DNA of 64,000 nucleotides from Nibrella saemangeumensis (lineage in GTDB: Bacteria > Bacteroidota > Bacteroidia > Cytophagales > Spirosomataceae). The DNA is taken from contig NZ_BAABHD010000021.1 in NCBI RefSeq assembly GCF_039541915.1, positions 1 through 64,000 of the forward strand, in the 5' to 3' direction. Within the stretch, counting starts at the first letter, position 1, and every line of letters begins with the position of its first letter. The position numbers and the translations under genes are program-made. Under the pieces are notes generated by a model. That model searched no databases, was not told the DNA's origin, and saw only the letters and a list, made by a program, of their open reading frames with translations. Shown one piece after another: positions 42,896 to 51,435 of this stretch.

Positions 42896-43784
42896 AGGTA
42901 TTAAACGCCGGAGCAAACTCGTTCCGGGCGAAGTCTTCCAGCTTTGTTTTTTCGAGCGTTGTACGATGCAGCCAATAGTCTTCCTGCATGATACCGGTTC
43001 GCATGGCAGCGCCCATTTCATTATAATTTCGGGCTATCTCCTGGTTAAGACCGGCCTGCATCATTCCCTGAAGATCCTGTTCATCGGAAAACACCACCCA
43101 GGGCGTCTCCGGCTTTCCGATAGCGGCTCCCAACACCCTGGCAATCTCTTCACCGGTCCGTTCGTCGCCCACGACATAGCGTACCCGCTTACCGGTAAAA
43201 TCCAGGTTTAACAGTTCGTGGAGGGCCACCTGCGCAATATCGTCAGGATGCGCCAGGGCTACTTTCTCATCCGGATTACCGAAGTTACCACCCAGGATAC
43301 CTGTCTGCTTCACCATGGGAACCAACGACATGAAATTCTGCATGAAATAGGCAGGCCGCAGAAATTTGACATTTAGCGCATTAATGCCTTTCAGCTTCTC
43401 CTCCAGATCATGTAGTCCCTTGACCGGTCCCACGCCATCGCTCCGGTGGGCCCCGATGCTGCTCAGCACTACGGCAAACCGAATGTCGTTGGCTTTGATA
43501 GCCTCGACATAAGTATCGGCAATGGCGTTTTGCCAGGCTCGCCAGTTGGTGGGGTTCCAGGTTGGTGGAATCATCAGATACACCGCATCGGCATCGGCAA
43601 ACGTCTCCTTTACAAATTCAGCATCTTCCAGACTGCCTACGGCAGCGTTGGCCCCCAAGGCTTCAATCTCTCTGGCCGTTTCGGCTTTACTGGTGATTAC
43701 GGTAACCGTGTGTCCGGCGTTAACTAAACCTTCGGTGATGGGTCGGCCGGTGTGGCCTAGCGACCCGGTGATGATGTAGTTCAT
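42894..43784 (-). CDS. NmrA-like NAD(P)-binding protein
   Basis: A 296-residue atypical SDR of the NmrA/quinone-oxidoreductase-2 type. The N-terminus MNYIITGSLGHTGRPITEGL carries the dinucleotide loop; GSLEDAEFVKETFADADAVY and the KFLRPAYFMQNFM block are typical of the group. It lacks the Tyr-x3-Lys active site of classical SDRs, as NmrA-like sensors often do. The adjacent convergent and upstream genes do not point to a substrate. Confidence 0.88.
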   Translation of the reverse strand: MNYIITGSLGHTGRPITEGLVNAGHTVTVITSKAETAREIEALGANAAVGSLEDAEFVKETFADADAVYLMIPPTWNPTNWRAWQNAIADTYVEAIKANDIRFAVVLSSIGAHRSDGVGPVKGLHDLEEKLKGINALNVKFLRPAYFMQNFMSLVPMVKQTGILGGNFGNPDEKVALAHPDDIAQVALHELLNLDFTGKRVRYVVGDERTGEEIARVLGAAIGKPETPWVVFSDEQDLQGMMQAGLNQEIARNYNEMGAAMRTGIMQEDYWLHRTTLEKTKLEDFARNEFAPAFNT

Positions 43785-43862
43785 GTGTGAAAGGGATGGG
43801 TTCGCCGAAACGGTTGTATTCCCTTCGGGAACGATCAGAAACGGAATAAAATTCCGTTGTAC

Positions 43863-44792
43863 TTACTTGCGCGGTAAATGCACCTCAGCCATCATACAGC
43901 GGGCTGAGCCTCCCCCATTGCCTTCAATGATACCCAAATCGAAGTGCAGGAGAGTGGCGAAATCATTTAATGTATCGACCTGGCGGGCCGATAGCGATTT
44001 GTACGCCTGCGTAGACATAACCAGCAGTTTCTCGCCCTTTTTATTGGTGATCAGTAACATATTGCCGGCAAAGCTGGCCATCTGCTCCAGGGAGATTTCA
44101 ATAATGGTTTTGCCGAGTTTCTCCAGTTCATGGCGTACCATCAGCCGCTCATCCAGATCATTGATGGCCCGCAGGCAGATAACAGCAAAGGTATCGCCCA
44201 TACACATCACTACATTGGTGTGGTAGACCGGCATCCCACCGGCATCGTAAGCGTGGAACGCCACCACCCGGTAGCCGGTTCGTTTGCTGAACTCTGCCAA
44301 CACATCCTCATGCGTGCGGGGCGACAGACAGGCAAACGCCACGCGGTTCATCCGATCCAGCACCATGCTGCCGGTTCCTTCCAGAAACTTACCTTCCTGC
44401 TCAAAATGGGTGAGGTCAACCACTTTAGCCACGTGGAAACGCTGGCTGAGATTTTCAACAATGTCGCTGCGCCGTTCGAGCCGGCGGTTTTCAGCCTGCA
44501 TGGGGTAAAGCACTACCGTACCGCTGGCGTGAAACGATACCCAGTTATTGGGAAATATAGAGTCCGGGGTATAGGGATCCGGGGTATCTTCGTAAACAAT
44601 CACATCCACCCCAAGGGCTTTCAGATGCCGCACCATTTCGTCGAATTCGCGTAAGGCATCTTCCTGGGCATTGTCTTTTGTCTGAACCGCTATGGCCGGA
44701 TCCTGAAAGGCGTTGGTACCCGCGGTTTGCTCATTGAAAGCAAAGCAAACCGGACGGATCATTAGTATGCGTGAAGTAGCCTGTGATTGCAT
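43863..44792 (-). CDS. CtlX-type citrulline hydrolase / amidinotransferase-related protein
   Basis: A 309-residue member of the guanidino-group modifying superfamily, close to the FN0238/CtlX group named as citrulline utilisation hydrolases. The beta-alpha propeller motifs PDSIFPNNWVSFH, LEGTGSMVLDR and MPVYHTNVVMCMG (active-site His) are seen, with the nucleophile Cys299 in GGGSARCMMAEV at the C-terminus. It starts 71 bases after the arginine deiminase stop, so the two are probably co-transcribed. A reaction on citrulline is inferred from the family; arginine or methylated arginine would be alternatives. Confidence 0.86.
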   Translation of the reverse strand: MQSQATSRILMIRPVCFAFNEQTAGTNAFQDPAIAVQTKDNAQEDALREFDEMVRHLKALGVDVIVYEDTPDPYTPDSIFPNNWVSFHASGTVVLYPMQAENRRLERRSDIVENLSQRFHVAKVVDLTHFEQEGKFLEGTGSMVLDRMNRVAFACLSPRTHEDVLAEFSKRTGYRVVAFHAYDAGGMPVYHTNVVMCMGDTFAVICLRAINDLDERLMVRHELEKLGKTIIEISLEQMASFAGNMLLITNKKGEKLLVMSTQAYKSLSARQVDTLNDFATLLHFDLGIIEGNGGGSARCMMAEVHLPRK

Positions 44793-44863
44793 AACGTTCT
44801 ATACAGTTCGGGGGTTAATCAACAAAACTGCCCTCAATTTACGACAAAAATTGCACTTTCCGG

Positions 44864-46327
44864 CTACAGCTCATCGCGCAGCAGGGGCAGGCTCATGCAG
44901 TGGGAGCCGCCACGCGCCCGCGACAATTCGGCCGACGGCAGCATAATAAAGGTATTTTCGATGGTTTCGGGCGACGACTCGCCCCGCTCAAAGCGGTCGA
45001 GCAGATCAGCCGCCGATACCACGTCGAAACCCGCTTCGCGGAAGGCTTCGGCGGTTTTGTCGTTGCGGTCGTAGCCGATCACCACGCCATCTTTCAGCGC
45101 CAGCAGGTTGCAGGAATCGGTCCACTGCTCCCGCGCCCCAAACGGAAATTCATTGTTGCCGGAGTAAATAAACTGAACCGGCTCTTTACTACCCAGATCG
45201 TTTTTGCTGATGTCGGCCAGCAGGTCTTCCAGGTTTTCCATTTCAATCGGTTTATGCTCCAGCCCTTTGATGAACTGCAGGATCCGAAGGTCTTCCGACA
45301 CATCTTTAGGGGCAAAAAAATGAATGACGTCCCGCTTTTTGACCTCATCGCCGAGCCGGCCCAGTGACGCCAGCAGCACCCATACATTACGCTTCACCTG
45401 CGTAAAAATGGTATCGATGTGCATGTAATCCCGTTTCTTCGGGATCTTGATAATAGTGACGGTATCGACCAGGTTTTTTTCAAACACCATTCGCATCACC
45501 TGTTGGGCGGCATAGAGCGTAGTACGTTCACTACAGCCAATCATCAGATGCCGTTTGGAGATCATCATCACATCCCCACCTTCCAGCGTCGAGCGGGTCA
45601 GATCCTTGTTGCTCTCGCCGTCGGCCATCAGAAAGGCGTGTTCGTTGTCGGGAATTTCAATGATCTTGTCGTTGTAGTCGGCAAAAATGGGGTGATTGAA
45701 GAATATATACTGCGCCAGCAGAGCTTCTCGGGTACGGGCCAGCTTGGCCGGCTTGTTGAGCAGGATATGATCGTTGATGACAATACCGATATCGCGGGTA
45801 AAGATGAAGTTGGGCAGTGGCGCAAACAGCATGGTCCGGTCCGGCAGCGAACCCGAAATCAGAATCTTGGCCAGTTCAACCGGATCAAACTCATGCAGCA
45901 GTTGCTGGGTTTTTACGGAGGATCGTTCTACCGCACAGATAGAGGCAATCAGTTTTGTCCGGATCAGTTCACTGGCCAGAATGTCGGACAGCAGACACTG
46001 AATATCAATCACTTTATCCGACTTGAAATACTCCGGGTGATCGGGCTTGAAAAACGACCGGTCTTTGGTCGGGCCCAGCTCGGCAATGCGGCCCCGCACC
46101 TTATCGGGGTCCAGAAAGTATAGCAAAAGCTTTACGTAATAATCATATTCATCCCGGCGCATCATGTCAATATGCACGATGTCTTCGAACAGCCAGTCCT
46201 GGGCTTTAGACGGGATTACTTTACCTAACCCCCGGTCAGGGCTGTGAATTAACAGGCGCCGGAGCGTACCGATTTCCGACGAAACTTGGATTGGTTGAGT
46301 GGCAACAGATAACTTTCCATTACGCAT
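44864..46327 (-). CDS. Arginine deiminase-family protein
   Basis: A 487-residue enzyme of the arginine deiminase group, somewhat longer than the typical 410-residue ArcA. It has the N-terminal substrate loop IGTLRRLLIHSPDRGLG, FIFTRDIGIVINDHILLNKP, LEGGDVMMISKRHLMIGCSE, the acid/His site in MHIDTIFTQV, and the catalytic Cys477 in RGGSHCMSLPL. It should convert arginine to citrulline and ammonia, and the next gene may act on the citrulline. Carbamate kinase and ornithine carbamoyltransferase, the usual partners for ATP gain, are not nearby. It is divergent from sufC. Confidence 0.9.
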   Translation of the reverse strand: MRNGKLSVATQPIQVSSEIGTLRRLLIHSPDRGLGKVIPSKAQDWLFEDIVHIDMMRRDEYDYYVKLLLYFLDPDKVRGRIAELGPTKDRSFFKPDHPEYFKSDKVIDIQCLLSDILASELIRTKLIASICAVERSSVKTQQLLHEFDPVELAKILISGSLPDRTMLFAPLPNFIFTRDIGIVINDHILLNKPAKLARTREALLAQYIFFNHPIFADYNDKIIEIPDNEHAFLMADGESNKDLTRSTLEGGDVMMISKRHLMIGCSERTTLYAAQQVMRMVFEKNLVDTVTIIKIPKKRDYMHIDTIFTQVKRNVWVLLASLGRLGDEVKKRDVIHFFAPKDVSEDLRILQFIKGLEHKPIEMENLEDLLADISKNDLGSKEPVQFIYSGNNEFPFGAREQWTDSCNLLALKDGVVIGYDRNDKTAEAFREAGFDVVSAADLLDRFERGESSPETIENTFIMLPSAELSRARGGSHCMSLPLLRDEL

Positions 46328-46516
46328 ACAGATAAGGAATTATTAGGTTTGCAAAGTACGGCATTGGAAAAGTAAAACAAAACCACGCCGGGTAACCGCC
46401 AACCAGACTGGCCCGGAACACAGAACCCCTTAACTACTTTGGAATTAAGTGTGGCCGGCATCAACTTTTAGAGGGTCATTATTGTTATCTCACAAGGTAC
46501 ATAATTATTCATCTGT

Positions 46517-46524
46517 TAACTTTG
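46517..46524 (+). promoter_or_regulatory. -7 box for sufC
   Basis: TAACTTTG matches TAnnTTTG, 33 bases before the sufC ATG. It places a promoter directly at sufC, so sufC heads the transcript. Confidence 0.5.
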
Positions 46525-46557
46525 CAGCTTCAATACAGCCGTTACAATTAACCTACT

Positions 46558-47316
46558 ATGCTTTCTATCAGCAATTTACAAGCCTCTATTGGCGATAAGC
46601 AAATATTAAAGGGCATTAACCTGGAAGTAAATTCCGGCGAAGTTCACGCCATTATGGGTCCAAATGGCTCAGGAAAAAGTACGCTGGCATCCGTACTGGC
46701 CGGTCGCGAGGATTATGAAATCACCAACGGCAGTGTGCGCTTCGACGGCAAGGACCTGCTGGAAATGGCCCCGGAAGAGCGGGCTGCCCAGGGAATCTTC
46801 CTGGCATTTCAGTACCCGGTCGAGATTCCCGGCGTCAGCACCACCAATTTCCTGCGCACCGCGCTGAATGAGATTCGCAAATACCGGGGTCAGGACCCGC
46901 TCGATGCGGTCCAGTTTCTGAAGCTGATGAAGGAAAAGATGAAGCTGGTCAACATTGACCAGACATTGCTCAGCCGGGCCCTCAATGAAGGTTTTTCGGG
47001 TGGCGAAAAGAAGCGGAACGAAATCTTCCAGATGGCCATGCTGGAACCCCGGCTGGCGATCCTCGACGAAACCGATTCAGGTCTGGACATTGATGCCCTG
47101 CGGATTGTGGCCGAAGGGGTCAATAAACTGCGCTCTCCGGAGCGGGCGACCATTGTTGTTACGCACTACCAGCGTCTGCTCGACTATATCGTACCTGACT
47201 TCGTACATGTTCTTTATAAAGGCCGCATTGTTAAATCCGGCCCGAAAGAACTGGCCCTTGAACTCGAAGAAAAGGGGTACGACTGGATTAAAGCCGAAGT
47301 AGAAGAAACGTTTTAA
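46558..47316 (+). CDS. sufC: Fe-S cluster assembly ATPase SufC
   Basis: SufC is the ABC-type ATPase of the SufBCD scaffold. The 252-residue protein has Walker A GPNGSGKSTLASVLAG, the SufC-specific Q-loop block LAFQYPVEIPGVSTTNFLRT, signature GFSGGEKKRNEIFQMAML, Walker B LAILDETDSGLDIDAL and the switch His in VVTHYQRLLDY. It sits first in the cluster and its upstream neighbour is divergent; sufB, which often precedes it, is not in the window. Confidence 0.98.
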   Translation: MLSISNLQASIGDKQILKGINLEVNSGEVHAIMGPNGSGKSTLASVLAGREDYEITNGSVRFDGKDLLEMAPEERAAQGIFLAFQYPVEIPGVSTTNFLRTALNEIRKYRGQDPLDAVQFLKLMKEKMKLVNIDQTLLSRALNEGFSGGEKKRNEIFQMAMLEPRLAILDETDSGLDIDALRIVAEGVNKLRSPERATIVVTHYQRLLDYIVPDFVHVLYKGRIVKSGPKELALELEEKGYDWIKAEVEETF

Positions 47317-47328
47317 GTCAACAGATTT

Positions 47329-47370
47329 GCAGTAGGCAGTGGGCAGAAGATACTGTTCACTGCCTACTGC
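47329..47370. repeat. Inverted repeat between sufC and sufD
   Basis: GCAGTAGGCAGTG (47329-47341) and its exact complement (47358-47370) frame a 16-base loop. The AGTAGGCAGTGGGCAG style recalls a simple intergenic repeat seen in many genomes. Located between co-transcribed genes. Confidence 0.8.
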
Positions 47371-47386
47371 TAAGTGCCTACTAAAC

Positions 47387-48712
47387 ATGACTCCATCAAA
47401 TCAATCTTATAACGACCTGAAGAACTGGCTGGTGACGGCGTTCCGCGAGGCCGAGGAACGCATGAACGGCGAGAGCAAAACGCCCCTGCATCAGCTACGC
47501 CGGCAGGCTCTCCAGCAGTTTGACCGGCTGGGTTTCCCAACCGTCAAGCACGAAGAGTGGAAGTACTCCAACGTAAGCGGACTCACCAAAGAGGTCTTTG
47601 ACTTCAACGCCGACGGAACACTGGAAGCCGATGCCCTTGAGGAGTTGCAGATTCCTAACCTGGAAGGGAATATCCTGTATTTTGTCAATGGCAATTACCA
47701 CCCGGAACTGTCACGGATTGTAAGTCCTGCCTCCCAATTGCAGATAGTGAGTTTTGCCGAAGCGGTGAAAACAGATCCCGAACTGGTGAATAGTTATTTT
47801 GCCCGCTACGCCGACTACCAGGATAATGCGTTCACGGCTCTGAATACGGCTTTCGCCAATGATGGCGTGGTGGTGCGGGTACCCGATAACATCACGGTTG
47901 ATACGCCAATTATCCTGCGCTACATCAACGACGCCCGCGAGAAGAACGTAGCCGCGCAGCCGCGCAACCTGATTGTGGCCGGTCGTAACTCAGAAGTGAT
48001 CGTTGCCGAATCGTTCCGAACGCTGGGTGAGCGGGCCAGTTTTGTCAATACCGTGACGGAAGTTGTCCTGGCGCAGAACGCCCGCGTTCAGCACTATAAG
48101 GTTCAGAACGATTCGGATAAATCATACCACATTGGTACTACCCAGGTAAACCAGGCCGACAACAGCCATTTCTACTCCGTTACGGTCACCCTGAACGGCA
48201 GCTTTGTCCGCAACAACCTGAACATCGTCCTGGATGGTCAGCACTGCGAAGCTTTCATGTACGGGCTTTACCTTCCGGATAGTCGTCAGCATGTTGATAA
48301 TCATACCCTGGTGGATCATGCCAAACCAAACTCGTACAGCAACGAATTGTACAAGGGCATTCTGAAAGACCGCTCTACGGGGGTGTTCAACGGAAAAATA
48401 TTTGTGCGTCCCGATGCGCAGAAAACCAATGCTTACCAGTCGTGTAAAAACGTAGTACTGTCGCCCGACGCGTCGATGAACACCAAGCCGCAGCTGGAAA
48501 TCTTTGCCGACGATGTAAAGTGTTCGCACGGAACCACCACCGGTAAGCTGGACGAAGAGGCCCTGTTCTACCTGCGCTCGCGCGGTATACCGAAAGCGGA
48601 AGCCCAGTCGCTGCTGATGTATGCCTTCGCCGGAGACGTCCTCAGTCAATTAAGGATCGGGCCAATCAAAGACTATCTGGAGCGGATCGTTGTGGAGAAA
48701 CTTTCTAAATAA
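47387..48712 (+). CDS. sufD: Fe-S cluster assembly scaffold SufD
   Basis: SufD pairs with SufB and SufC to assemble Fe-S clusters. The ATG at 47387 is chosen, giving 441 residues; the frame extends to 47339 through the intergenic repeat. The N-terminal helical part contains EEWKYSNVSGLTKEVFDFNA, and the beta-helix core has VTVTLNGSFVRNNLNIVLDG and the final LEIFADDVKCSHGTTTGKLD, with ALFYLRSRGIPKAEAQSLL at the C-terminus, all typical of SufD. It precedes sufS, with a long palindrome in the gap. Confidence 0.96.
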   Translation: MTPSNQSYNDLKNWLVTAFREAEERMNGESKTPLHQLRRQALQQFDRLGFPTVKHEEWKYSNVSGLTKEVFDFNADGTLEADALEELQIPNLEGNILYFVNGNYHPELSRIVSPASQLQIVSFAEAVKTDPELVNSYFARYADYQDNAFTALNTAFANDGVVVRVPDNITVDTPIILRYINDAREKNVAAQPRNLIVAGRNSEVIVAESFRTLGERASFVNTVTEVVLAQNARVQHYKVQNDSDKSYHIGTTQVNQADNSHFYSVTVTLNGSFVRNNLNIVLDGQHCEAFMYGLYLPDSRQHVDNHTLVDHAKPNSYSNELYKGILKDRSTGVFNGKIFVRPDAQKTNAYQSCKNVVLSPDASMNTKPQLEIFADDVKCSHGTTTGKLDEEALFYLRSRGIPKAEAQSLLMYAFAGDVLSQLRIGPIKDYLERIVVEKLSK

Positions 48713-48801
48713 TTAAGAATTAAGAGTGAAGAGTTATTGTGGCTTCGGCTATCCGATTTCACACGGTTTTTAATTCAAAACTCTTTACTCTTAATTCTTA
48801 A
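48713..48801. repeat. Long inverted repeat between sufD and sufS
   Basis: TTAAGAATTAAGAGTGAAGAGT and one more base (48713-48735) pairs with 48779-48801, with one mismatch in 23. The loop is 43 bases. The arms consist of AATTAAGAGT-like steps. It sits in the 159-base gap inside the Suf cluster and could stabilise the upstream mRNA or slow transcription. It looks like a REP/MITE-type element. Confidence 0.85.
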
Positions 48802-48839
48802 CTCATCACTCCCTTTCGCACCTTTCCCGCACCATACTT

Positions 48840-48857
48840 GTTGTATTTGTATACAAC
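48840..48857. promoter_or_regulatory. Palindromic site before sufS, possible operator
   Basis: GTTGTAT and ATACAAC form a 7-base inverted repeat around TTGT, 14 bases upstream of the sufS ATG. It could be a regulator-binding site or a hairpin in the leader. No regulator can be named. Confidence 0.3.
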
Positions 48858-48871
48858 TTACCTAACTTTTC

Positions 48872-50107
48872 ATGCAGACGGCAACCGACCTATTAGACAT
48901 TCAGCGGATACGTGAAGACTTTCCGGTGCTGGACCAGCAGATCAATGGCCGGCCGTTGGTTTACTTCGACAATGCGGCTACCACGCAAAAGCCGCGTCCG
49001 GTGCTGAATGCCCTTATTAACTATTACGAAGGTTACAACTCCAATATACACCGCGGTATTCACCACCTGGCCGAGAAGGCTACGGCCGCCTTTGAAGCAT
49101 CGCGCAAAGCCATTCAGCAGTTTCTGAATGCCGCTCATCTGGAAGAAATTATTTTCACCTACGGTACCACTGACGGTATCAATCTGGTAGCGCAGACCTA
49201 CGGCCGCCGGTTTCTGAAGGAGGGCGACGAGATTATCATTTCTACGCTGGAGCACCATTCCAACATTGTACCCTGGCAGATGCTATGCGAGGAGAAAGGA
49301 TGTACGCTGAAGGTAATACCGGTGGATGAAAACGGCGACCTGATCCTGGAGGAATACGAGAAACTGCTGTCGGATCGCACTAAGTTTGTGTCGGTCGTTC
49401 ACGTGTCCAATGCATTAGGTACCATCAATCCGGTTGAGCACATCATCGAGAAGGCCCATGCCGTTGGAGCGGTGGTACTGATTGATGGTGCCCAGGCTAC
49501 CTCGCATATCGATATTGATGTGCAGGCACTGGACGTTGATTTCTATGTTTTCTCGGCCCACAAGCTGTACGGCCCTACCGGCATGGGAGCCCTGTACGGC
49601 AAGAAGGCCCTGCTGGAATCGATGCCGCCCTACCGGGGTGGCGGAGAAATGATCAAGGAAGTTACCTTTGAAAAGACGACGTACAACGACCTGCCTTACA
49701 AGTTTGAAGCCGGCACCCCGAACATTGCCGATGTAATCGCTGTTAAGTCGGCCCTGGAGTATCTGGACACACTGGGCAAGGCGAACGTGGCTGCTCACGA
49801 AAACGACCTGCTTCGCTACGCCACCGAACAGTTGATCGCTATTGACGGCTTGCGGATTGTTGGTCAGGCCAAAAACAAGATTAGCGTTATCTCGTTTGTC
49901 ATGGACGGTATTCACCACCAGGACATCGGCGTCATTCTGGACCAGCAGGGTATTGCCGTCCGGACGGGTCACCACTGTACACAACCGCTGATGCGTCGGT
50001 TTGGGATTACCGGAACTACGCGAGCGTCTTTTGCGGTTTATAACACCAGAGAAGAAATTGACCGGCTGGTGCAGGGGCTGCACCGCGTCCGGAAAATGAT
50101 GTTGTAA
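48872..50107 (+). CDS. sufS: Cysteine desulfurase SufS
   Basis: SufS takes sulfur from cysteine as a persulfide for Fe-S assembly. The 411-residue type II desulfurase has VYFDNAATTQKPRPVLNAL, the HHSNIVPWQ block, PLP Lys231 in VFSAHKLYGPTGMGALYG, and the persulfide Cys369 in RTGHHCTQPLM with the ensuing short loop of the SufS group. sufE begins 3 bases after the stop, as expected for partners. Confidence 0.98.
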   Translation: MQTATDLLDIQRIREDFPVLDQQINGRPLVYFDNAATTQKPRPVLNALINYYEGYNSNIHRGIHHLAEKATAAFEASRKAIQQFLNAAHLEEIIFTYGTTDGINLVAQTYGRRFLKEGDEIIISTLEHHSNIVPWQMLCEEKGCTLKVIPVDENGDLILEEYEKLLSDRTKFVSVVHVSNALGTINPVEHIIEKAHAVGAVVLIDGAQATSHIDIDVQALDVDFYVFSAHKLYGPTGMGALYGKKALLESMPPYRGGGEMIKEVTFEKTTYNDLPYKFEAGTPNIADVIAVKSALEYLDTLGKANVAAHENDLLRYATEQLIAIDGLRIVGQAKNKISVISFVMDGIHHQDIGVILDQQGIAVRTGHHCTQPLMRRFGITGTTRASFAVYNTREEIDRLVQGLHRVRKMML

Positions 50108-50110
50108 GCC

Positions 50111-50545
50111 ATGAGTATAAACGAGAAGCAGGACGAGATTATCGAAGAGTTTGATTTGTTCGATGATCCGCTCGATAAAACGCAGTATATCATCGACCTG
50201 GGCAGGAAACTGCCTCCGATGCCAGAACAGTACAAGCAGGAGGACAACCTGATTCGGGGCTGCCAGTCGCAGGTGTGGCTGGGAGCCGAAATGCAAGGTG
50301 ATAAGCTGCACTTTTATGGTGACAGTGAGCCGACCGCTCAGATTTCGAAGGGTTTGATCAGCCTGTTGATTCGCGTCCTATCGGATGAGAATCCAGAGGA
50401 CATTGCCAAAGCCGAACTTTATTTTATCGATAAGGTGGGTATGAGCAACCTGGTTACCTCACGGCGGGCCGGCGGTCTGTCCTCTATGATCAGTCAAATG
50501 AAAAAATATGGCGCTGTGTACGCTGGTCTGCAGTCCAGCGTCTAA
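50111..50545 (+). CDS. sufE: Sulfur acceptor SufE
   Basis: SufE receives persulfide sulfur from SufS and passes it on to SufBCD. The 144-residue protein carries the acceptor Cys51 in LIRGCQSQVWLGAE and the C-terminal SRAGG-like block VTSRRAGGLSSMI. It is translated almost directly after sufS. Confidence 0.95.
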   Translation: MSINEKQDEIIEEFDLFDDPLDKTQYIIDLGRKLPPMPEQYKQEDNLIRGCQSQVWLGAEMQGDKLHFYGDSEPTAQISKGLISLLIRVLSDENPEDIAKAELYFIDKVGMSNLVTSRRAGGLSSMISQMKKYGAVYAGLQSSV

Positions 50546-50575
50546 CGCCTTCAGGTATCTAGCTACCGTACTACC

Positions 50576-50887
50576 ATGACAGACGAACAACTCAAAGAAG
50601 CAGTCATACTGGCTATAAAAGGTGTATACGACCCGGAGATTCCGGTAGACGTATACGAATTGGGACTTATTTATGACATCAAAATATTTCCGGTCAACAA
50701 CGTCTATATCCTGATGACGCTGACCTCCCCTTCCTGCCCCTCAGCGGGTACCATTCCGGTCGAAATTGAAGAAAAGGTGCGGGCAATAGAAGGCGTTAAT
50801 GACGTCAGTGTTGAGCTTACGTTCGATCCGCCCTATACCACCGAAATGATGTCGGAGGTCGCTAAACTCGAACTTGGATTTATGTAA
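50576..50887 (+). CDS. SufT-like Fe-S maturation protein (DUF59/MIP18 domain)
   Basis: A 103-residue DUF59 protein, related to SufT and eukaryotic MIP18, that helps deliver Fe-S clusters to target proteins. Typical blocks are GVYDPEIPVDVYELGLIYDI and the Cys54 site TSPSCPSAGTIP, then VELTFDPPYT. Its place between sufE and a bacilliredoxin supports a maturation role. SufT is the best match by context; no published study of this gene is assumed. Confidence 0.9.
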   Translation: MTDEQLKEAVILAIKGVYDPEIPVDVYELGLIYDIKIFPVNNVYILMTLTSPSCPSAGTIPVEIEEKVRAIEGVNDVSVELTFDPPYTTEMMSEVAKLELGFM

Positions 50888-50922
50888 TTACAATAGACTA
50901 ACTACTAAACAAGAATAAATTT

Positions 50923-51354
50923 ATGTATCCTCCTCAATTAGTTGCTCCCATGAAAGCAGAACTGGTAAGTGCCGGTTTTGAAGATCTGGCTACGGCCGAG
51001 CAGGTTATAGACACCATGGATAATGCCGAAGGCACTACACTGGTGGTGGTAAACTCGGTATGTGGTTGTGCCGCCGGAGCCGCCCGTCCGGGTGTACTGG
51101 CTGCCCTACAGCGCAGCGAAGTAAAACCAGACAAACTGGTGACCGTTTTTGCCGGTGTAGATCAGGACGCCACCGCAAAAATGCGGGAGTACCTGCTGCC
51201 GTATCCGCCATCGTCACCATCGATCGGTATCTTTAAAGATGGTGAACTGGTGCATTTTATCGAGCGTCACCATATCGAAGGCCGTTCGGCGCAGATGATT
51301 GCCCAGCACCTGGAAATGGCGTTTGAAGAGTTCTGCGATGAAGCTAAAGCCTGA
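50923..51354 (+). CDS. BrxA/BrxB-family bacilliredoxin
   Basis: A 143-residue thioredoxin-fold protein of the DUF1094/YphP-YqiW family. The Cys47-Gly-Cys49 active site is visible in VNSVCGCAAGAARPG. Family members reverse mixed disulfides between proteins and bacillithiol. The C-terminal VHFIERHHIEGRSAQMIAQH is conserved. It is the last gene of the Suf cluster, where a thiol-disulfide protein might protect Fe-S handling; this link is inference. A strong terminator follows. Confidence 0.93.
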   Translation: MYPPQLVAPMKAELVSAGFEDLATAEQVIDTMDNAEGTTLVVVNSVCGCAAGAARPGVLAALQRSEVKPDKLVTVFAGVDQDATAKMREYLLPYPPSSPSIGIFKDGELVHFIERHHIEGRSAQMIAQHLEMAFEEFCDEAKA

Positions 51355-51378
51355 TTTTTGTTAATCAACTACCCGCTT

Positions 51379-51422
51379 ATTAATGAAAAAGCCGGCCTCC
51401 AGAGGCCGGCTTTTTCATTAAT
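51379..51422. terminator. Bidirectional terminator after the Suf cluster
   Basis: A perfect 21-bp palindrome (51379-51399 with 51402-51422) with A- and T-tracts on both sides. It ends the Suf operon and, on the minus strand, the SGNH protein gene. Confidence 0.92.
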
Positions 51423-51435
51423 AGGTGCGTAACCG

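Noticed and set aside
43841..43857. ACGGAAT-AAA-ATTCCGT hairpin as terminator of the CtlX-type gene
   Set aside because: It lies upstream of the next minus-strand gene's stop region but on the wrong side of the CtlX stop context, with no T-tract.
45419..46123. 234-codon frame opposite the arginine deiminase gene
   Set aside because: Shadow frame; the minus strand has all deiminase motifs.
49415..50311. 298-codon minus-strand frame across sufS and sufE
   Set aside because: Spans two real genes in antisense and has shadow-like composition.
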